DNA of 64,000 bases from Euonymus europaeus (taxonomy: Eukaryota; Streptophyta; Magnoliopsida; Celastrales; Celastraceae): contig OY756964.1 in assembly GCA_963580455.1 (NCBI GenBank), positions 8,556,001 to 8,620,000 of the forward strand, in the 5' to 3' direction. Position numbers and translations under genes: made by a program. Of this stretch, positions 1-11,829 are shown in pieces (position 1 is the first letter of the stretch; every line of letters begins with the position of its first letter). The notes under the pieces were generated by a model, which saw only the letters and a list, made by a program, of their open reading frames with translations, was not told the DNA's origin and made no database searches.

Positions 1-110
1 GTTAACATGTGGGCAAAACACAGCTAAATGTGCATCTGTTTGGTTGCTTAGGTGTAATATATATGAACTTTATCTATGAAATACAAAACAATGTTAGTTT
101 TTATTTGCAG

Positions 111-3100
111 CACATCCAAAGAGATTTCAGCACTCGAGGGGCAGCTTCTTTCAATGAGAAACCTTCTATCAACACAAACAGCTTTGATTCATGGTTTAGC
201 TGAAGGTGCAAGCATTGATGCCCTGTGCACTCATGCTGATGATTCAGCAGAAAAGGACACTTCCAAAGCTGAGAATAGACAACTTTCTAAGATAGAAGAT
301 TGGTTAACAGAGTTCGTGGAGACCCTTGAAGTTCTATTGGCTGAAAGAAGAGTTGATGAAGCTTTGGCTGCCCTGGAACTAGGAGAAAGTGTAGCCAATG
401 AAGCTAATGACAGGCATACATTGAGTCCAACAACACTCATGTCATTGAAGAACACCATTACAGAACAAAGACAAAAACTCGCTGATCAGCTCGCAGATAC
501 CACTCGCCAACCTTCTACACGTGGTGTTGAGCTTCGTTCAGTTGTCTTAGCTCTCAAAAAACTTGGGGACGGTCCCCGTGCCCATACATTGCTACTCAGT
601 TCTCACCATGAGAAGTTACAGTCTAACATGAAGAGTCTTCGTGCATCAAGTGCTTCATATAGAGGAGCATATGCTGCTGCACTTTCTCAGCTTGTTTTTT
701 CAACCATTGCACAAGCAGCAAGTGATTCCTTAGCAGTGTTCAGTGATGAACCCGCATATACATCTGAGCTCGTAACTTGGGCTGTCAAGCAAACTGAGGC
801 ATTTGCCCTTCTTCTAAAGAGACATGTTTTGACTTCATCGGCAGCTTCAGGTGATATGAGAATTGCTGCAGATTGCATGGAAATATGCTTGGGCCACTGT
901 TCTTTATTAGAAGCTCGTGGATTGGCCCTTTCTCCAGTCTTACTGAGACTTTTTCGGGTCAGCATTGAACAGGCATTGAGTGCAAACTTAAAAAGAATTG
1001 AACAGAGCAGTGCTGCTCTGGCAGCAGGAGATGATTGGTTGCTCCTGCATCCACCAGTTGGTGCACGTCCTTTATCTTCGGTTGCTTCTCTTGGCAGCAC
1101 AAGTACATCACAGCCAAAGCTTTCAATCAGTGCTCACAAATTTAACTCAATGGTTCAGGTGATTAGTTTTTTTTTTCTTTCCCATTTATAATGTATTCCT
1201 TCCATTGGTGTTAGTTTTGAACTTTTTCCTCCATTATTTAGTTGGCAGCTGCTGTCAACTGATTTTGTAACAAAAGATTATTTTCTTAATCTATTGCACA
1301 TTGTCGTGATGCTTTAGTGCAATACTTATAAATTTTCAATTGAATTATTCTTTTAGTTCATTTTATTTTGTTTCGATTTGTATTCATGTGATGTCAAATC
1401 CTCTAATTTTCAGATCATCTTGAGTTCAGGATTTTCTTGAAGATGTGGGACCGCTTGAGAGCCTTCAGTTGGACAGTCCTGCATTGGAAGGCATTCTAAA
1501 AGTGTTCAGCTATTATGTCAATCTGTTAATAAACGCACTACCTGGATCACTAGAGAATGAGGAGAACTTGGATGGCTCTAACATTAAAATTGTTAAAATG
1601 GCGGAAACTGAAGCCCAACAGATAGCTTTGCTATCTAATGCATCATTGTTAGCAGATGAGCTGCTACCAAGGGCTGCCATGAAGCTTTTGCCATTGCCTC
1701 AGTCTAATCAAATGGATGATCATTCTAGAGTGTCTTCGGAAAGGCAAAGCCGTCTTTTGGAGCAAAGGGAATGGAAAAAGAGGCTTCAACGTTCTGTAGA
1801 TCGATTGCGAGATAGCTTCTGCAGACAACATGCACTTGAGCTAATCTTCACAGAAGATGGTGATGTCCGTCTAAATCCTTATATCTATACTAGTATGGAT
1901 GGAAGTGGAGAAGAGCCTGAATGGTTTCCATCTCCAGTTTTTCAGGTAATAAATTCTGATATGCCATTTTATTTTATTTGTGATATTGTTTGTTTTTCCT
2001 TATAGAACAAGGACATTGAAATAGGTCCTGGTATCGTAAACAATTAAAAGTTTAAAACATGTCAGAAATATTTACCTTGAGACTTACTGATTGGTGCCAA
2101 ATGCCATGGATTTTTCTCTACGTTCTTTTTTTTTCTGGGGAAAATGGTGGAGGAAACTATAATTTTAACCAGAATAATTGTTTGGTTTTATGGATTGTAT
2201 TCAACTCCAAGAGTAAATCTCCTTTTATTTCTTGTAATATTACATGCTCCCAGCTCTAGATAAAATTATATGGCATACAAAGAGGAAAAATAACTTTTTA
2301 TGAAGAAATTAATAAAAGCAGTACTAAATCCTATCATGTGTTTTTTCCTTCTACTTTTTTGAGGGCACTCTAATGACCGGCCACCTAAAATAATGAACTA
2401 TCAAATATCCATGAGTTGATGCATGGATAGGATTACCCCTACTTTTTTGAGATGGTTTATTTCTGTAGATTTGGCTGCTTGCATTATTATTATGCCTGCA
2501 TTTTGACGGCACCTTAAATGTCATTCCCCCTATTGTTATGTGGCTAGTCTTTTTTTTCTCACATGACATGCTTTTTTAGAACTTTGGTTTTCCATGAGAA
2601 TTCATCACGAACTAGACGTATGATTAGGAACTATTTGCAAAACTAACTCGGATGGCAAGCCTTGCGACGGATATGTTTGTGGGCAGGGAAAGATTTGCAA
2701 CCATCTTACTAATGAGACTTACGGAGACAGTGATCCTGTGGCTTTCTAATGATCAAAGCTTTTGGGAAGAGATAGAAGAGGGGCCAAATCCTTTAGGACC
2801 TCTTGGCCTTCAACAGGTACATTAATTTAATTTATGAATATGTTTGTTCTAGTGAATTGATCGATATACCTTCCCACAATGAAATAGGATTACAGATGCT
2901 GAGTTGCTGTGTTAAATAAGTACAGTTTACATCCTCGTTGCAGCTTTACTTAGATATGGAGTTTGTTTTGCTCTTCACATCGCAAGGTCGTTATTTGTCT
3001 AGAAATCTACACACTGTCATCAAAAACATTATAGGAAGAGCTATTGAGGCAGTATCTGCAACTGGAATAGATCCTTACAGGTACATTTAGCTGGCTGGAA

Positions 3101-3479
3101 ATTGTATTATATATTTGTTCTATTTTCTTATATACATGCTATAAAATAATTGTTCAGAGGATGTGGGGAGATCAACAGCCTCCTGGATGAACTTTTTATT
3201 TTGTATTTTTGTGGCATAAATGGATACACTCAAGAAACTGCCTTTATAACCAATTTGCATGACTAGTATTTTGAAGCACTCTGGGAATATTCCCTCACAA
3301 GTATTTGTTTTAGCAGTGTATTGCCAGAGGATGAATGGTTTGCTGAAGTTGCACAGATAGCAATCAACATGCTTACAGGGAAAGCCACCTATGGTACTAT
3401 GGAACGTGATGTTACAAGCCCTACTGCATCCCTATCAGCCAAATCTGTCTCGTCAGTCCACTCTCATGGCAGTAACTAG
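111..3479 (+). CDS. EXO84B: EXO84B-like exocyst subunit, 3' part of gene (5' end outside window)
   Basis: This is the C-terminal part of a plant EXO84 protein. EXO84 is a subunit of the exocyst, which tethers secretory vesicles to the plasma membrane. I read five exons: 111-1158, 1430-1945, 2628-2816, 2944-3080 and 3317-3479, stop TAG at 3477-3479. All introns are GT-AG and the reading frame is kept across every junction; exon 111-1158 starts in mid-codon, so at least one exon lies upstream of the window. Recognisable stretches are EISALEGQLLSMRNLLSTQT near the start, EDVGPLESLQLDSPALEG at the start of the second exon, RERFATILLMRLTETVILWL in the third, and the Ser-rich tail ending SVHSHGSN. 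No internal stop or frameshift was seen, so the gene looks functional. EXO84B rather than EXO84A or C is my judgement from the C-terminus; the family is secure, the paralogue less so. Confidence 0.9.
3311..3316 (+). other. NAGNAG tandem splice acceptor before last EXO84 exon
   Basis: The acceptor reads TAGCAG. Splicing after the first or the second AG gives the same downstream frame, adding or omitting one serine codon (S-S-V versus S-V) before LPEDEWF. This is read directly from the sequence; use of both sites is inferred. Confidence 0.6.
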
Positions 3480-3499
3480 AGGTTGCTTATTAACTATCA

Positions 3500-3860
3500 G
3501 AAGCATGTTACGTGACTTGATAACTACCACTCTCACAGGTCTAGTATCAAAACTGTTCTGTTAAATGATGTACCGCTAGCCTCCTCTGTCTACATGCAAC
3601 TTCTGCAAAGCGTATCACTTCAACCACCCACACGCTCAGTTGCCATAATGTTTCATATGCCTAAGGTTCATCCAGGAGGCTCACATCACTACTGTTCTGC
3701 AATACAATTTATTTGTCGGCTTCAAATCATGCTGTTGTGTTCTAGTCAGAGTCTGTACACGAACTGCGCTTCTAAGCAGCACTTTGTTTTAACTTTTACG
3801 TTTTTTCATATGTTATGATCCATTAATTGGTTTCAATGAAAGAACAAGCATGCTATGTGC
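3500..3860 (+). repeat. Dispersed repeat, copy 1 (downstream of EXO84)
   Basis: This begins about 20 bases after the EXO84 stop codon and probably overlaps its 3' UTR. It shares ordered blocks with 4115-4440 and 8570-8940: a GTCTAGT-TCAAAA-TGTTCT block, a CTGCAAAGCGTATCACTTCAA block, a GTTCATCCA-GAGGCT block, and a final TTTCAATGAAAGAACA block followed by GCTATGTGCAAATTTAT. None of the copies codes for a convincing protein. Confidence 0.7.
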
Positions 3861-4114
3861 AAATTTATATGTGACTTCAATATATAGCATGATACATTAT
3901 TGTTCCTTAAGAGTTATATTTACGAACATACAGGATCTCAAGTTAAACTGAATGGTCAGAAGGAAATTGACAGTCCTAGGTGCCTTTGCTTTCTGGCTTC
4001 ACCCTTTTTCTAGTATAACCCTTATTGGTGCATGCTTTAATAAAAAGAACTCTTTTAGAAATTTAAAAAGAGTACTACAAAAACCTTGTATGGTCTCGGT
4101 CTCGGCCTCGACGT

Positions 4115-4440
4115 CACTTTATATTATTCTTCCCCTGTTACGCAATTCGAAAGCTAGCCTCAATCTTCCACTCCAATTATCCATTAGCCTACCTCACATG
4201 TCTATTTTCAAAATTGTTCTCTTCTGTCTACAACCAATATCTGCAAAGCATATCACTTCAACTACTCACATGCTTAGTTACCATAATTTTGTGATAGCCC
4301 TAGAGTTCATCCAAAAAGCTAACATTGCTACTTCAATTTCAAGTTCTTTTTTCCCTTCAAAATCGTGCTATTGTGTTTTATGCACTTAATTTGTTTCAAT
4401 GAAAGAACATGTATGCTATGTGCAAATTTATTTGTAACAA
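4115..4440 (+). repeat. Dispersed repeat, copy 2
   Basis: Same family and orientation as 3500-3860. This copy is closer to copy 3 (8570-8940) in its first half, where both have a GTCACTTTATAT block followed by GAAAGCTAGCCTCA and CTCCAATTATCCATTAGC. The 145-codon open frame across it is not supported by any known family and is probably chance. Confidence 0.7.
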
Positions 4441-5228
4441 TTTTCAATCCTGAGAGTTGGTGTTTCTCACCAAGATCGTTAGCCAACAAATATGGAAATT
4501 AAAATTGCAGAAAAATAAACGAAAATCAAACACCAAGAATTTTACGAGGAAAACCCAACCTGGGAAAAACCTCGAGTCTATGAGCGACTAACCTTGAGGA
4601 ACAATCCACTAAAACGAATCAGGAGTTACAACCCTATCTTAGAACTATAGACATCGATCATCTCTCTCATTCAATGTATTGCTTCAACCTCACTCAACCT
4701 CAACAAGGTAGAGTCGACTCTTGAATCCCTCAAGAGTCCTCACACACAAGCAACTCACAAAGAATAATTTTCAATACAAAAGCCCTCACTACAAATCACT
4801 CATTAAACACTCAAACTCACACTTGAAACCATGAAGTGATTCGCTCTTTTGAAGTTACAAAACTCAATGCTCCAATCTCTAAAAAAAACCGTAACTTCCG
4901 TAACCCCAAGACTAGATTGCATGGATATTTTATAGCCAACATGTGCCTTGAATTTGTAGACTTCTTTTTCCACAAAACAATCTCATCATTCTAACACCTG
5001 AAAAGAGATATCACATATCCAATACTGAAAGTGATAATATAAGCATAATAAAAGATAACCCACGGTATTTACATGTTTAACTTCCAATATAACTCTTATA
5101 TAGCTATCCATATATGAATAGACTTCCTATCCCACTTGCATAAGACAGTCTATTAACTACAAACACTTACATAAAGCCCACCATGCAATAAAAATTAAAA
5201 GCTCATAAGTTAAAATCTTAAAGCCCGT
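4441..5228. other. Non-coding, retrotransposon-like sequence
   Basis: No gene is visible. The segment AAAACCCAACCTGGGAAAAA near 4551 resembles sequence often seen near plant LTR-retrotransposon ends, but no LTR pair, primer site or coding domain could be tied to it. Confidence 0.3.
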
Positions 5229-5276
5229 GCAGATGAAGTAAGTTACTACACCTACCGTAGTAACTTACTTCACTGC
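5229..5276. repeat. Near-perfect 20-bp inverted repeat (hairpin)
   Basis: The left arm 5229-5249 and right arm 5257-5276 are complementary apart from one bulged A, with a 7-base loop (ACCTACC). The inner 15 bp, GAAGTAAGTTACTAC and its reverse complement, are perfect. No flanking duplication was recognised, so this may be a transposon relic or an RNA-forming hairpin. Confidence 0.75.
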
Positions 5277-6665
5277 TCAACATCACCCAATTGTCACATA
5301 TTCATGAACCATAGACCAAAAAACTCCCCCTTGACAAGTGGGGGATCAAAACACCATTTGGATTTATAAACTGCAACGTAAACCAAGTGACCAATATACA
5401 AATAACTATACATTCACCAAGCAATCATATATCATATGCAAACAACACATGCTTGTTCAATCAAAAGGCGCGGTGCGGTTTGGCACATGTGCTCCCTAAA
5501 TCAGTAACCAAATAAAACAACTCCTCCTCATTATGTTATCTCCCCCTTTTTGCCCCAAAAATTGTCAAAAATGGCCTCACAAAATTTCAAAATTTCTTGG
5601 GGAATGAAGTTATATTGTAACTTACTTCTCACTTGGCATACATACTTGAACATATTTTCTCCTAGAACATAACTAGGCCATCCCAAAGAATTAAAACACA
5701 TAAAAGTGAATCCAAATAAAATAGGAAATCATGAGAAATTGGTTTCAAGGATGAAACTTTTAGATCTTGATACTCAATCAAAAGAATTAAACAATGATAA
5801 GGAAGAGTTACCAAAAGATAAGTTCAAGAAATGAACTTACTACTCTCTCATCATATCCTTGAAATTTGATGCATGTTATTCGTTCTTGTGCATCTATGTG
5901 TGAATCTCATAAACTTGTTAGATCAAGATAAAACATAATGCAAGAGATTGACTATTCATAGGTTGTCAAATCAAGATCATTTGGTACTTTTATGTACATG
6001 CAAGCAACATATATGATTACCCCCTTTATTTCAAGAGGTGAAAGTTTTAAATTCATGGCGGCTTTCACAGTCAAGCTTAGATAGCTCTCTTTATTTCAAG
6101 AGATACATACCTTCTAACCTTAGGTAGCTCCCTTTATTTCAAGAGATACATACCCTTATTTCTTTTCTTTCTTTCCTTTTTTTTTAAATACCTTTGACGT
6201 AGCCCTTTCCATTTGAATTACTTGCATCAAGTTTCCCAAAGAAATTTGTTCAATAGACTTATCAAGACAAATCTCAAGCATTATGTCAATCAGACTTTGC
6301 AAGTAGAGATTTTGTGAAAAACAATATATGACTAATAACATGATCTTTTCAATTTTATGAACGGATTAGCCATTTAACAATAAACACATTCGGAGGTAAC
6401 ATCAAACAATCAATGTTTTAATCATAGATCAATAATTAAATCACATATCCCACACACTTGTTACCTCAAACTACTTGAAAATCTATTCTATTGTAATCAC
6501 CCTAGTGCTTTTCTTAGGAACAAACGCCTTTGTTTGTCTAAGGGTTTTGAAAGAAAAAAAATGTCAGCCAATTGATTTTCAGAAGCAATATATCCAAGAG
6601 TCACAGATTCATTTTCAGAAATTCATGGATGAAATGATGATGAAACATAATATGCTCGGTTGTAG
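5277..6665. other. Non-coding, degraded repeat DNA
   Basis: No gene is seen. A short CCCCC/GGGGG stem-loop lies at about 5325-5345. A pyrimidine-rich stretch near 5540-5560 resembles the region after pol in copia elements. Between 6076 and 6154 a roughly 43-bp unit containing TTTATTTCAAGAGATACATA occurs twice in tandem. Confidence 0.3.
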
Positions 6666-6831
6666 AAGAATAGGAATTCAAAGGAACTCATGGAAGAGGA
6701 GTGTTCATCTTACAAACCCAAGAAGAAAAGCAAAGAGTCTAAGTCCACTCAATGTTTCAAATGCAAAGGATTTGGACACTTCGCTCAAGAGTGTGAAAAT
6801 TGGAAAAAGACTGGTCATACTGACCTTTGAG
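6666..6831 (+). pseudogene. Copia-type gag fragment with CCHC zinc knuckle
   Basis: In the frame opening at 6666 there is a Lys/Glu-rich stretch (KPKKKSKESKSTQ) followed by a zinc knuckle, CFKCKGFGHFAQEC, at 6753-6794. This matches CX2CX4HX4C exactly, and the frame then stops shortly after. The arrangement is that of the nucleocapsid end of a Ty1-copia gag. The frame is closed on both sides and no protease, integrase or reverse transcriptase follows, so this is an isolated remnant. Confidence 0.65.
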
Positions 6832-7239
6832 CAATTTAACTACCAAATTGACATGGTATTTTACCTGGACCTATTTATGTGAAAGATGATATTGTGGGAG
6901 GGGGGAACTAAGCTTATGTAAAGTCTTTGCATCATTCTTTGGTCCAATCACCTTGTGATGGTTCCATCAGCTTTACCCAAATTCAATATCATCATGGCAG
7001 GAGATGGAGAGACAATTCATTAACTATTTTATTACTGATAGTCGGGAACCAAAATGTTTTTGTTCTCCGCTTATCATGAAGCCAAACAATGGGGAAGAGG
7101 TGTTCGACTACCTCCAAGATATTTCAGAGTGTTTGCTAAAGTGGAAGGTTCTAATGAATGGACAAACGCCACGTCCTCTAAGATTGGGCTTCCAGAAAGA
7201 TGTAAGCTCAAAGAGTTGCTAAATTTTATGAGTCAACCA

Positions 7240-8398
7240 CTATAAAAACCTTATAGGATGGGTTGCAAAGGTATGCCAAGGTGGAAATAACTAAGGGGAA
7301 AAGAACCAACTCACCAAAAAGGGTAGACAAATGATCTTAAATTGGCCATTCTAGGCAAGACAGCAGAAAGGCCCGAGGCCAAGCTGAACTCAACTAGACG
7401 ACATAGAGTTCAGCCAATGTCACATGGGAGGATGATAGGTGTAGTTCTAGCTTGACTCGTTCCAAGTGACTCCCTTGTGAGGCAACACACAGAGATCCCG
7501 ACAAGCTAGTTGTGAATCGAGTATAGATCCTATGTGGCATGGCTAAGACCACCCATTGGCTACTTTATTCGTGGTTGGTCTTGAAATTGAGTGCGCTCAA
7601 TAATTGCTATATGATTGGTGCTATTTGGTTCAACTGGTGGCGATCGAGGAATAAAGGGTCGTCATGAATGATTTACCTAATTTAATCTGTGATTTAGACT
7701 ACATATTTTTGCATGATACTTTTGCTTGGAATTCAGCCTTATTATTTTATTCATTATTATTTTATCCAACTTAGCCTTCTGCTCACCCTTTTACTTTCTT
7801 TTCCTTCTCACAGGTGAGTCTGGTTCTAATACCAGAGATGTTGATTTGTTGGAGCATCGTTGACATGGATAAGCACCTGGGTTAGAGAGTGGGTTGTAGT
7901 GAGATAGATCTCCTTTTTTTTTGGTAATTTGGTACTTTTGGAATTGTTATGATGCATGCATGAACACATTTTCAATGTGAGATTTATGATCAATCGGGAA
8001 GGTGTATCATATGATCAAGACTCCCAGGCTAGGTTGAGGACTGTGTCTCTTGGATGATATATATGTTGGGATACCTTATGGTACGTTGCATGGATTTATG
8101 TTATGTGATATTGCATGTTGTTAGATGGTCTAAGGCCCTACTTGTGGACTAAGTGCTAATTGATGGCAGAGGCCTTATTGAATTATCGATGTGGCTTATA
8201 TTAATTACAGTGCATCTATCTAGGTTGGCATCCTCCGATTTATAGGGAGGTGTTGGATTTTTTATGTGGATTGAGGGTGACCTTGTTGTGTGACGACTAG
8301 GATTAATATGTATATTTGGATTTATAAATCCTTGATAATAATCACATTGATGACATAGATAGATAGATACAGTAGCGCTTCCCGTGTCAAAGCGTTAC
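7240..8398 (+). repeat. Possible degraded LTR of a gypsy-type element
   Basis: No ORF of note. I suggest an LTR only because the stretch ends immediately before a tRNA-iMet-like primer-binding site (8403-8420). The left boundary is a guess; no partner LTR was identified. The small ORFs at 7004-7245 overlap each other and show no known domain. Confidence 0.3.
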
Positions 8399-8402
8399 AA
8401 TT

Positions 8403-8420
8403 CGATATCAGAGCGAGGTT
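8403..8420 (+). other. Degenerate primer-binding site (tRNA-iMet type)
   Basis: CGATATCAGAGCGAGGTT resembles the TGGTATCAGAGC-type primer site of plant LTR retrotransposons, with changes in the first bases. It is the only recognisable internal signal of the element; no gag or pol follows because a dispersed repeat begins at about 8570. Confidence 0.45.
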
Positions 8421-8569
8421 CAATAAAGTAAGATCTGTGTGTGAGTTTGGGTGTGAGAATTGTGTGATAGTAGGTCTCCAGGCCATGTCACGATCTCTGC
8501 AAATTTGGTATGTTCTCTTTCCCATTAAATCGTCGTTAGTCATTGTTATTGAGTAGTATTAAATGTTGT

Positions 8570-8940
8570 GGTGCAAGATGTCACTTTATATGGTTTTTCC
8601 CATATTACATGATTTGAAAGCTAGCCTCAGTCTTGCACTCCAATTATCCATTAGCTTTCCTCATAGGTCTAGTTTCAAAATTATTCTTCTCTATCTACAA
8701 ACGATTTCTGCAAATTATATCACTTCAACTACCCACACGCTTAGTTGTCATAATTTTGATAGGCCTAAAGTTCATCCAAAAGGCTAACATCACTACCTGT
8801 TCTCAATTTCAAGTTCTTTTTTCGATTAAAAATCATGGTATTATGTTCTATTCACTCCTTGTTTTAAGCACTTAACTAGTTTCAATGATAGAATAGGTAC
8901 GCTATGTGCAAATTTCTAGGTAACAATTTTTCAATAGTAG
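8570..8940 (+). repeat. Dispersed repeat, copy 3
   Basis: Third copy of the family also seen at 3500-3860 and 4115-4440, same orientation. It keeps the GAAAGCTAGCCTCAGTCTTGC block, the CTCCAATTATCCATTAGC block, the GTTCATCCAAAAGGCT block and the final GCTATGTGCAAATTT block. Confidence 0.7.
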
Positions 8941-9550
8941 TGCAGAAGAATTTGTTCCCACAAAGAATTCTATGAGAATTTCAACATGACTTCTATAATA
9001 TCCGAAGTTGGGATGAAAATTAGGGGAGCAATTCTCAACAACGAACGATCATGAAGAAGATGGAAGAAATTACCACCATGTGGACGGTGAAGGTACCAAT
9101 CCACCAACAGTCAATGCGATTGCAAGAGGGACAATCCCGACTAATGATCAGTTGGAGATTGAGATCCAATACACCACTGAGTATCTAGAGTCCTTGTCCT
9201 CTCACTCTAATAAATATACCAAGATTTAATTATGGAATCCATTGATTTCAGGTGAGTTTCAAGGAGTCCTCGAGATATCGAGGATTTCTATGTAACTCAT
9301 TTGGAAGATTTGGTACCCGTGGAACTAGAATGCAATCAAGATTTTGGAGATTTGGGAGGTTCATTTAAGGTCCCAAAGGGGGGTCGAATATATCCAACCC
9401 GCTCAATGAGGCTTAAATGAGCTTTTCACATTTCATGAATGGCACGGTTGTAAGTTCGGCTGAATTGGACTTAATTCATTGTTTGTTGATCCTTTACGTG
9501 CATCAACCAAGTTCTCCAAATATCATGTTAGCATTTCTTTTCCATAACTA
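8941..9550. other. Non-coding, nothing recognised
   Basis: No domain, repeat or RNA gene was recognised here. Short open frames are chance. Confidence 0.4.
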
Positions 9551-10115
9551 TCTGAACCCACTCCAAGTGAGTTTTTTCATCATCTCAAATACTTTTGGCC
9601 AAGTAAGGAATGACTCCAATGATCCCGTGCACCATTTTAAATTATCAAATCTCACTCCAAGTGAGATTTTTCATTCAATTCATACAAAAAAATTTTGGTC
9701 AAGCTAAGAATATCCCCAGTGATCTTGTGCACCATTTTAATTCTCAAAATCCACTCCAAGTGAGATTTTCACCCAATTGTTAAAAAAATATTTTTGGCCA
9801 AGCCAGGAATGACCCAATGCTGTTGTGCACCATTTTAAAATTATCAAAACCTATTCCAAGTGGTATTTTCATCTTCTAAACATTCTTTTGTCAGGTTGAG
9901 AATGACCCCAATGATCTCTTGCACCATTTTAATCCTCAAAATCTACTCCACGTTGCATTTTTCATCCAATTCTTATAAAATATTTTTGACTAAGCCGACA
10001 ATGGCCTCAGTGATCTCGTGCCCCCTTGTAAATCTACAAAACTCACTCCAAATAGGCCTTATTTCATATAAATTATTTTCAAAACCAAAATACCTTTTTA
10101 TAACCAAATTGCCTC
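9551..10115. repeat. Tandem array, about 96-bp unit, six diverged copies
   Basis: A CACTCCAAGTGAG-type block recurs with its CTCCAA core at 9561, 9655, 9754, 9854, 9946 and 10046, giving steps of 94, 99, 100, 92 and 100. Each unit also holds a block of the type AATGACTCCAATGATC followed by a GTGCACCATTTT block. The copies are clearly diverged. The array shares its core with the one at 33735-34260. It is not a CRISPR: the whole unit is conserved, with no unique spacers. Confidence 0.85.
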
Positions 10116-11340
10116 ACCATTAATGGGTTAAGCCCCCACTCATTTAGAACATTGACTTCTAGCTGACATAGAAGATCATTTAAATAATTGGGACATACAA
10201 TCATTTGTTTTTGCAACACAAATGAGAGTCAAATAGTAGAACCGTTTTAAGGCAACCGTTTTTAGGTGTTGTTGGGAGCCTAAAACTTTCTCCATGCTTA
10301 ATAGACTTCATTACGTACTTCCTTTTCTATAGGCTAGAACGGGTGTCTAATTGCATCATAAAAATAAATTGGTGATGAATTTATCTTTCATGTCGGTTGC
10401 TTCAGCTAGCGACTTCACTAGGGACATAGTTGTTGTACCAAAGAGGTTGAGCCTTTTCATTTTGATTTTTTTTTATTATTTTGGCCCACTTGTTTATTTG
10501 TTGTATAATTTTTCTATTTTTTATTGGGAAATTTAATGTGTTTGTTCATGATTGTAAATAAAATGACAAGTTTATTGATTTCATAAAATTTGAGTGTTGG
10601 AGTATTTTTAAGGATATGGTGTGATTTCTCTGCACACACATCACTATTTACATGCACAGAAACAGCCCACAAAACCCCGGATATTACTAGTGATTAGTAA
10701 GGGTTGATTCTTGCTTTTAATGGACTTTGTTCTCACATAAAAAAGGTAAGACACTTGAATTGACGTCCTTTAAGATATTGAGGATGTGAGATAACCTAAT
10801 CTAGTGGCCTCTCACGTAGTCACGTTTTAGTTAGATATACCACCCGTATGCACATTAGATAACCCTTAGATCTGATTCTTGACCTTTAGAAATTTTTAGG
10901 GACTCTACCTTGTTTAGGAACAACGAGGAACTCTCTTATCTCTAACTCTATTTCCTTTATGTACATTTATATACCTTTAGATTTGTCCATCATTTACTAT
11001 AAACTTGTTAGTTATTCACATATGTCTATATATGTATTTCATGTACACCTAAATAAGTTAGTTAGGTTATACCCATTTATATACCTTTTAATTGATTGCA
11101 CATGTTCATATATACTCTTCATATATTTTTCATGTGTACATTAGTTAGAATATGCTTGTACATGTATACCTTTGCATGTACAATGATTCAATTATTTGTA
11201 TATCATCTCGTTCTTTTTCTAATGTTGTATGTAACTATTCATTTATACTCATTATTTTCATATTTTATTCATTTTTTCATGCGTTCACAAGGTACATTCT
11301 TTGCAATTAAATAAGATGATGTTCACATAAATAGTGATCG
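10116..11340. other. Non-coding, AT-rich
   Basis: No gene recognised. The open frames between about 10959 and 11314 are Tyr/Ile/Leu/Phe-rich products of AT-rich repeated CATTTATATACC-type sequence and are not believed to be coding. Confidence 0.4.
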
Positions 11341-11829
11341 GGACTAGTGGCGTAAAGCGAGATGATCCAGGGAACGAAAGATACAGTTTCAAAGATAGGC
11401 ATTGCTAAAGTTGGTACAATTTTGGGAAGCACTGCGTATCATTGTTTTACTTTCAACTCTACAATCCATCTCCATTGATAGAGGAGTATGGGTAGTTGTT
11501 GCGGTATGATTCACACGTAAGTAGGATTTACAATCTAGAATAGTGTAGAAATGGCAGAAGGGTTGTTCACAATATCTTGAGAATTGGGACTAGTGGCGTA
11601 AAGCGAGATGATCCAGGGAACGAAAGATACAGTTTCAAAGATAGGCATTGCTAAAGTTGGTACAATTTTGGGAAGCACTGCGTATCATTGTTTTACTTTC
11701 AACTCTACAATCCATCTCCATTGATAGAGGAGTACGGGTAGTTGTTGCAGTATGATTCACACGTAAGTAGGATTTACAATCCAGAATAGTGTAGAAATGG
11801 CAGAAGGATTGTTCACAATTTCTTGGGAA
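11341..11829. repeat. 246-bp direct tandem duplication
   Basis: Unit 1 is 11341-11586 and unit 2 is 11587-11829. Both begin GGACTAGTGGCGTAAAGCGA and align almost without gaps, with only about half a dozen substitutions, so the duplication is recent compared with the surrounding decayed DNA. No ORF spans it. Confidence 0.92.

Noticed and set aside
687..1100. Minus-strand 137-codon open frame
   Set aside because: It is the shadow of the EXO84 exon on the opposite strand.
3952..4389. 145-codon plus-strand open frame
   Set aside because: It lies across dispersed repeat copy 2; the corresponding frame is not kept in copies 1 or 3.
7004..7245. Two overlapping open frames (72 and 63 codons)
   Set aside because: No known motif; each frame is explained as chance in degraded repeat DNA.
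9551..10115. CRISPR-like regular repeat
   Set aside because: The conserved blocks cover most of each unit, spacing varies from 92 to 100, copies are diverged, and this is plant nuclear DNA. It is a tandem repeat.
10959..11314. Overlapping Tyr/Ile/Phe-rich open frames
   Set aside because: The sequence is AT-rich and internally repetitive (CATTTATATACC-like); composition alone explains it.
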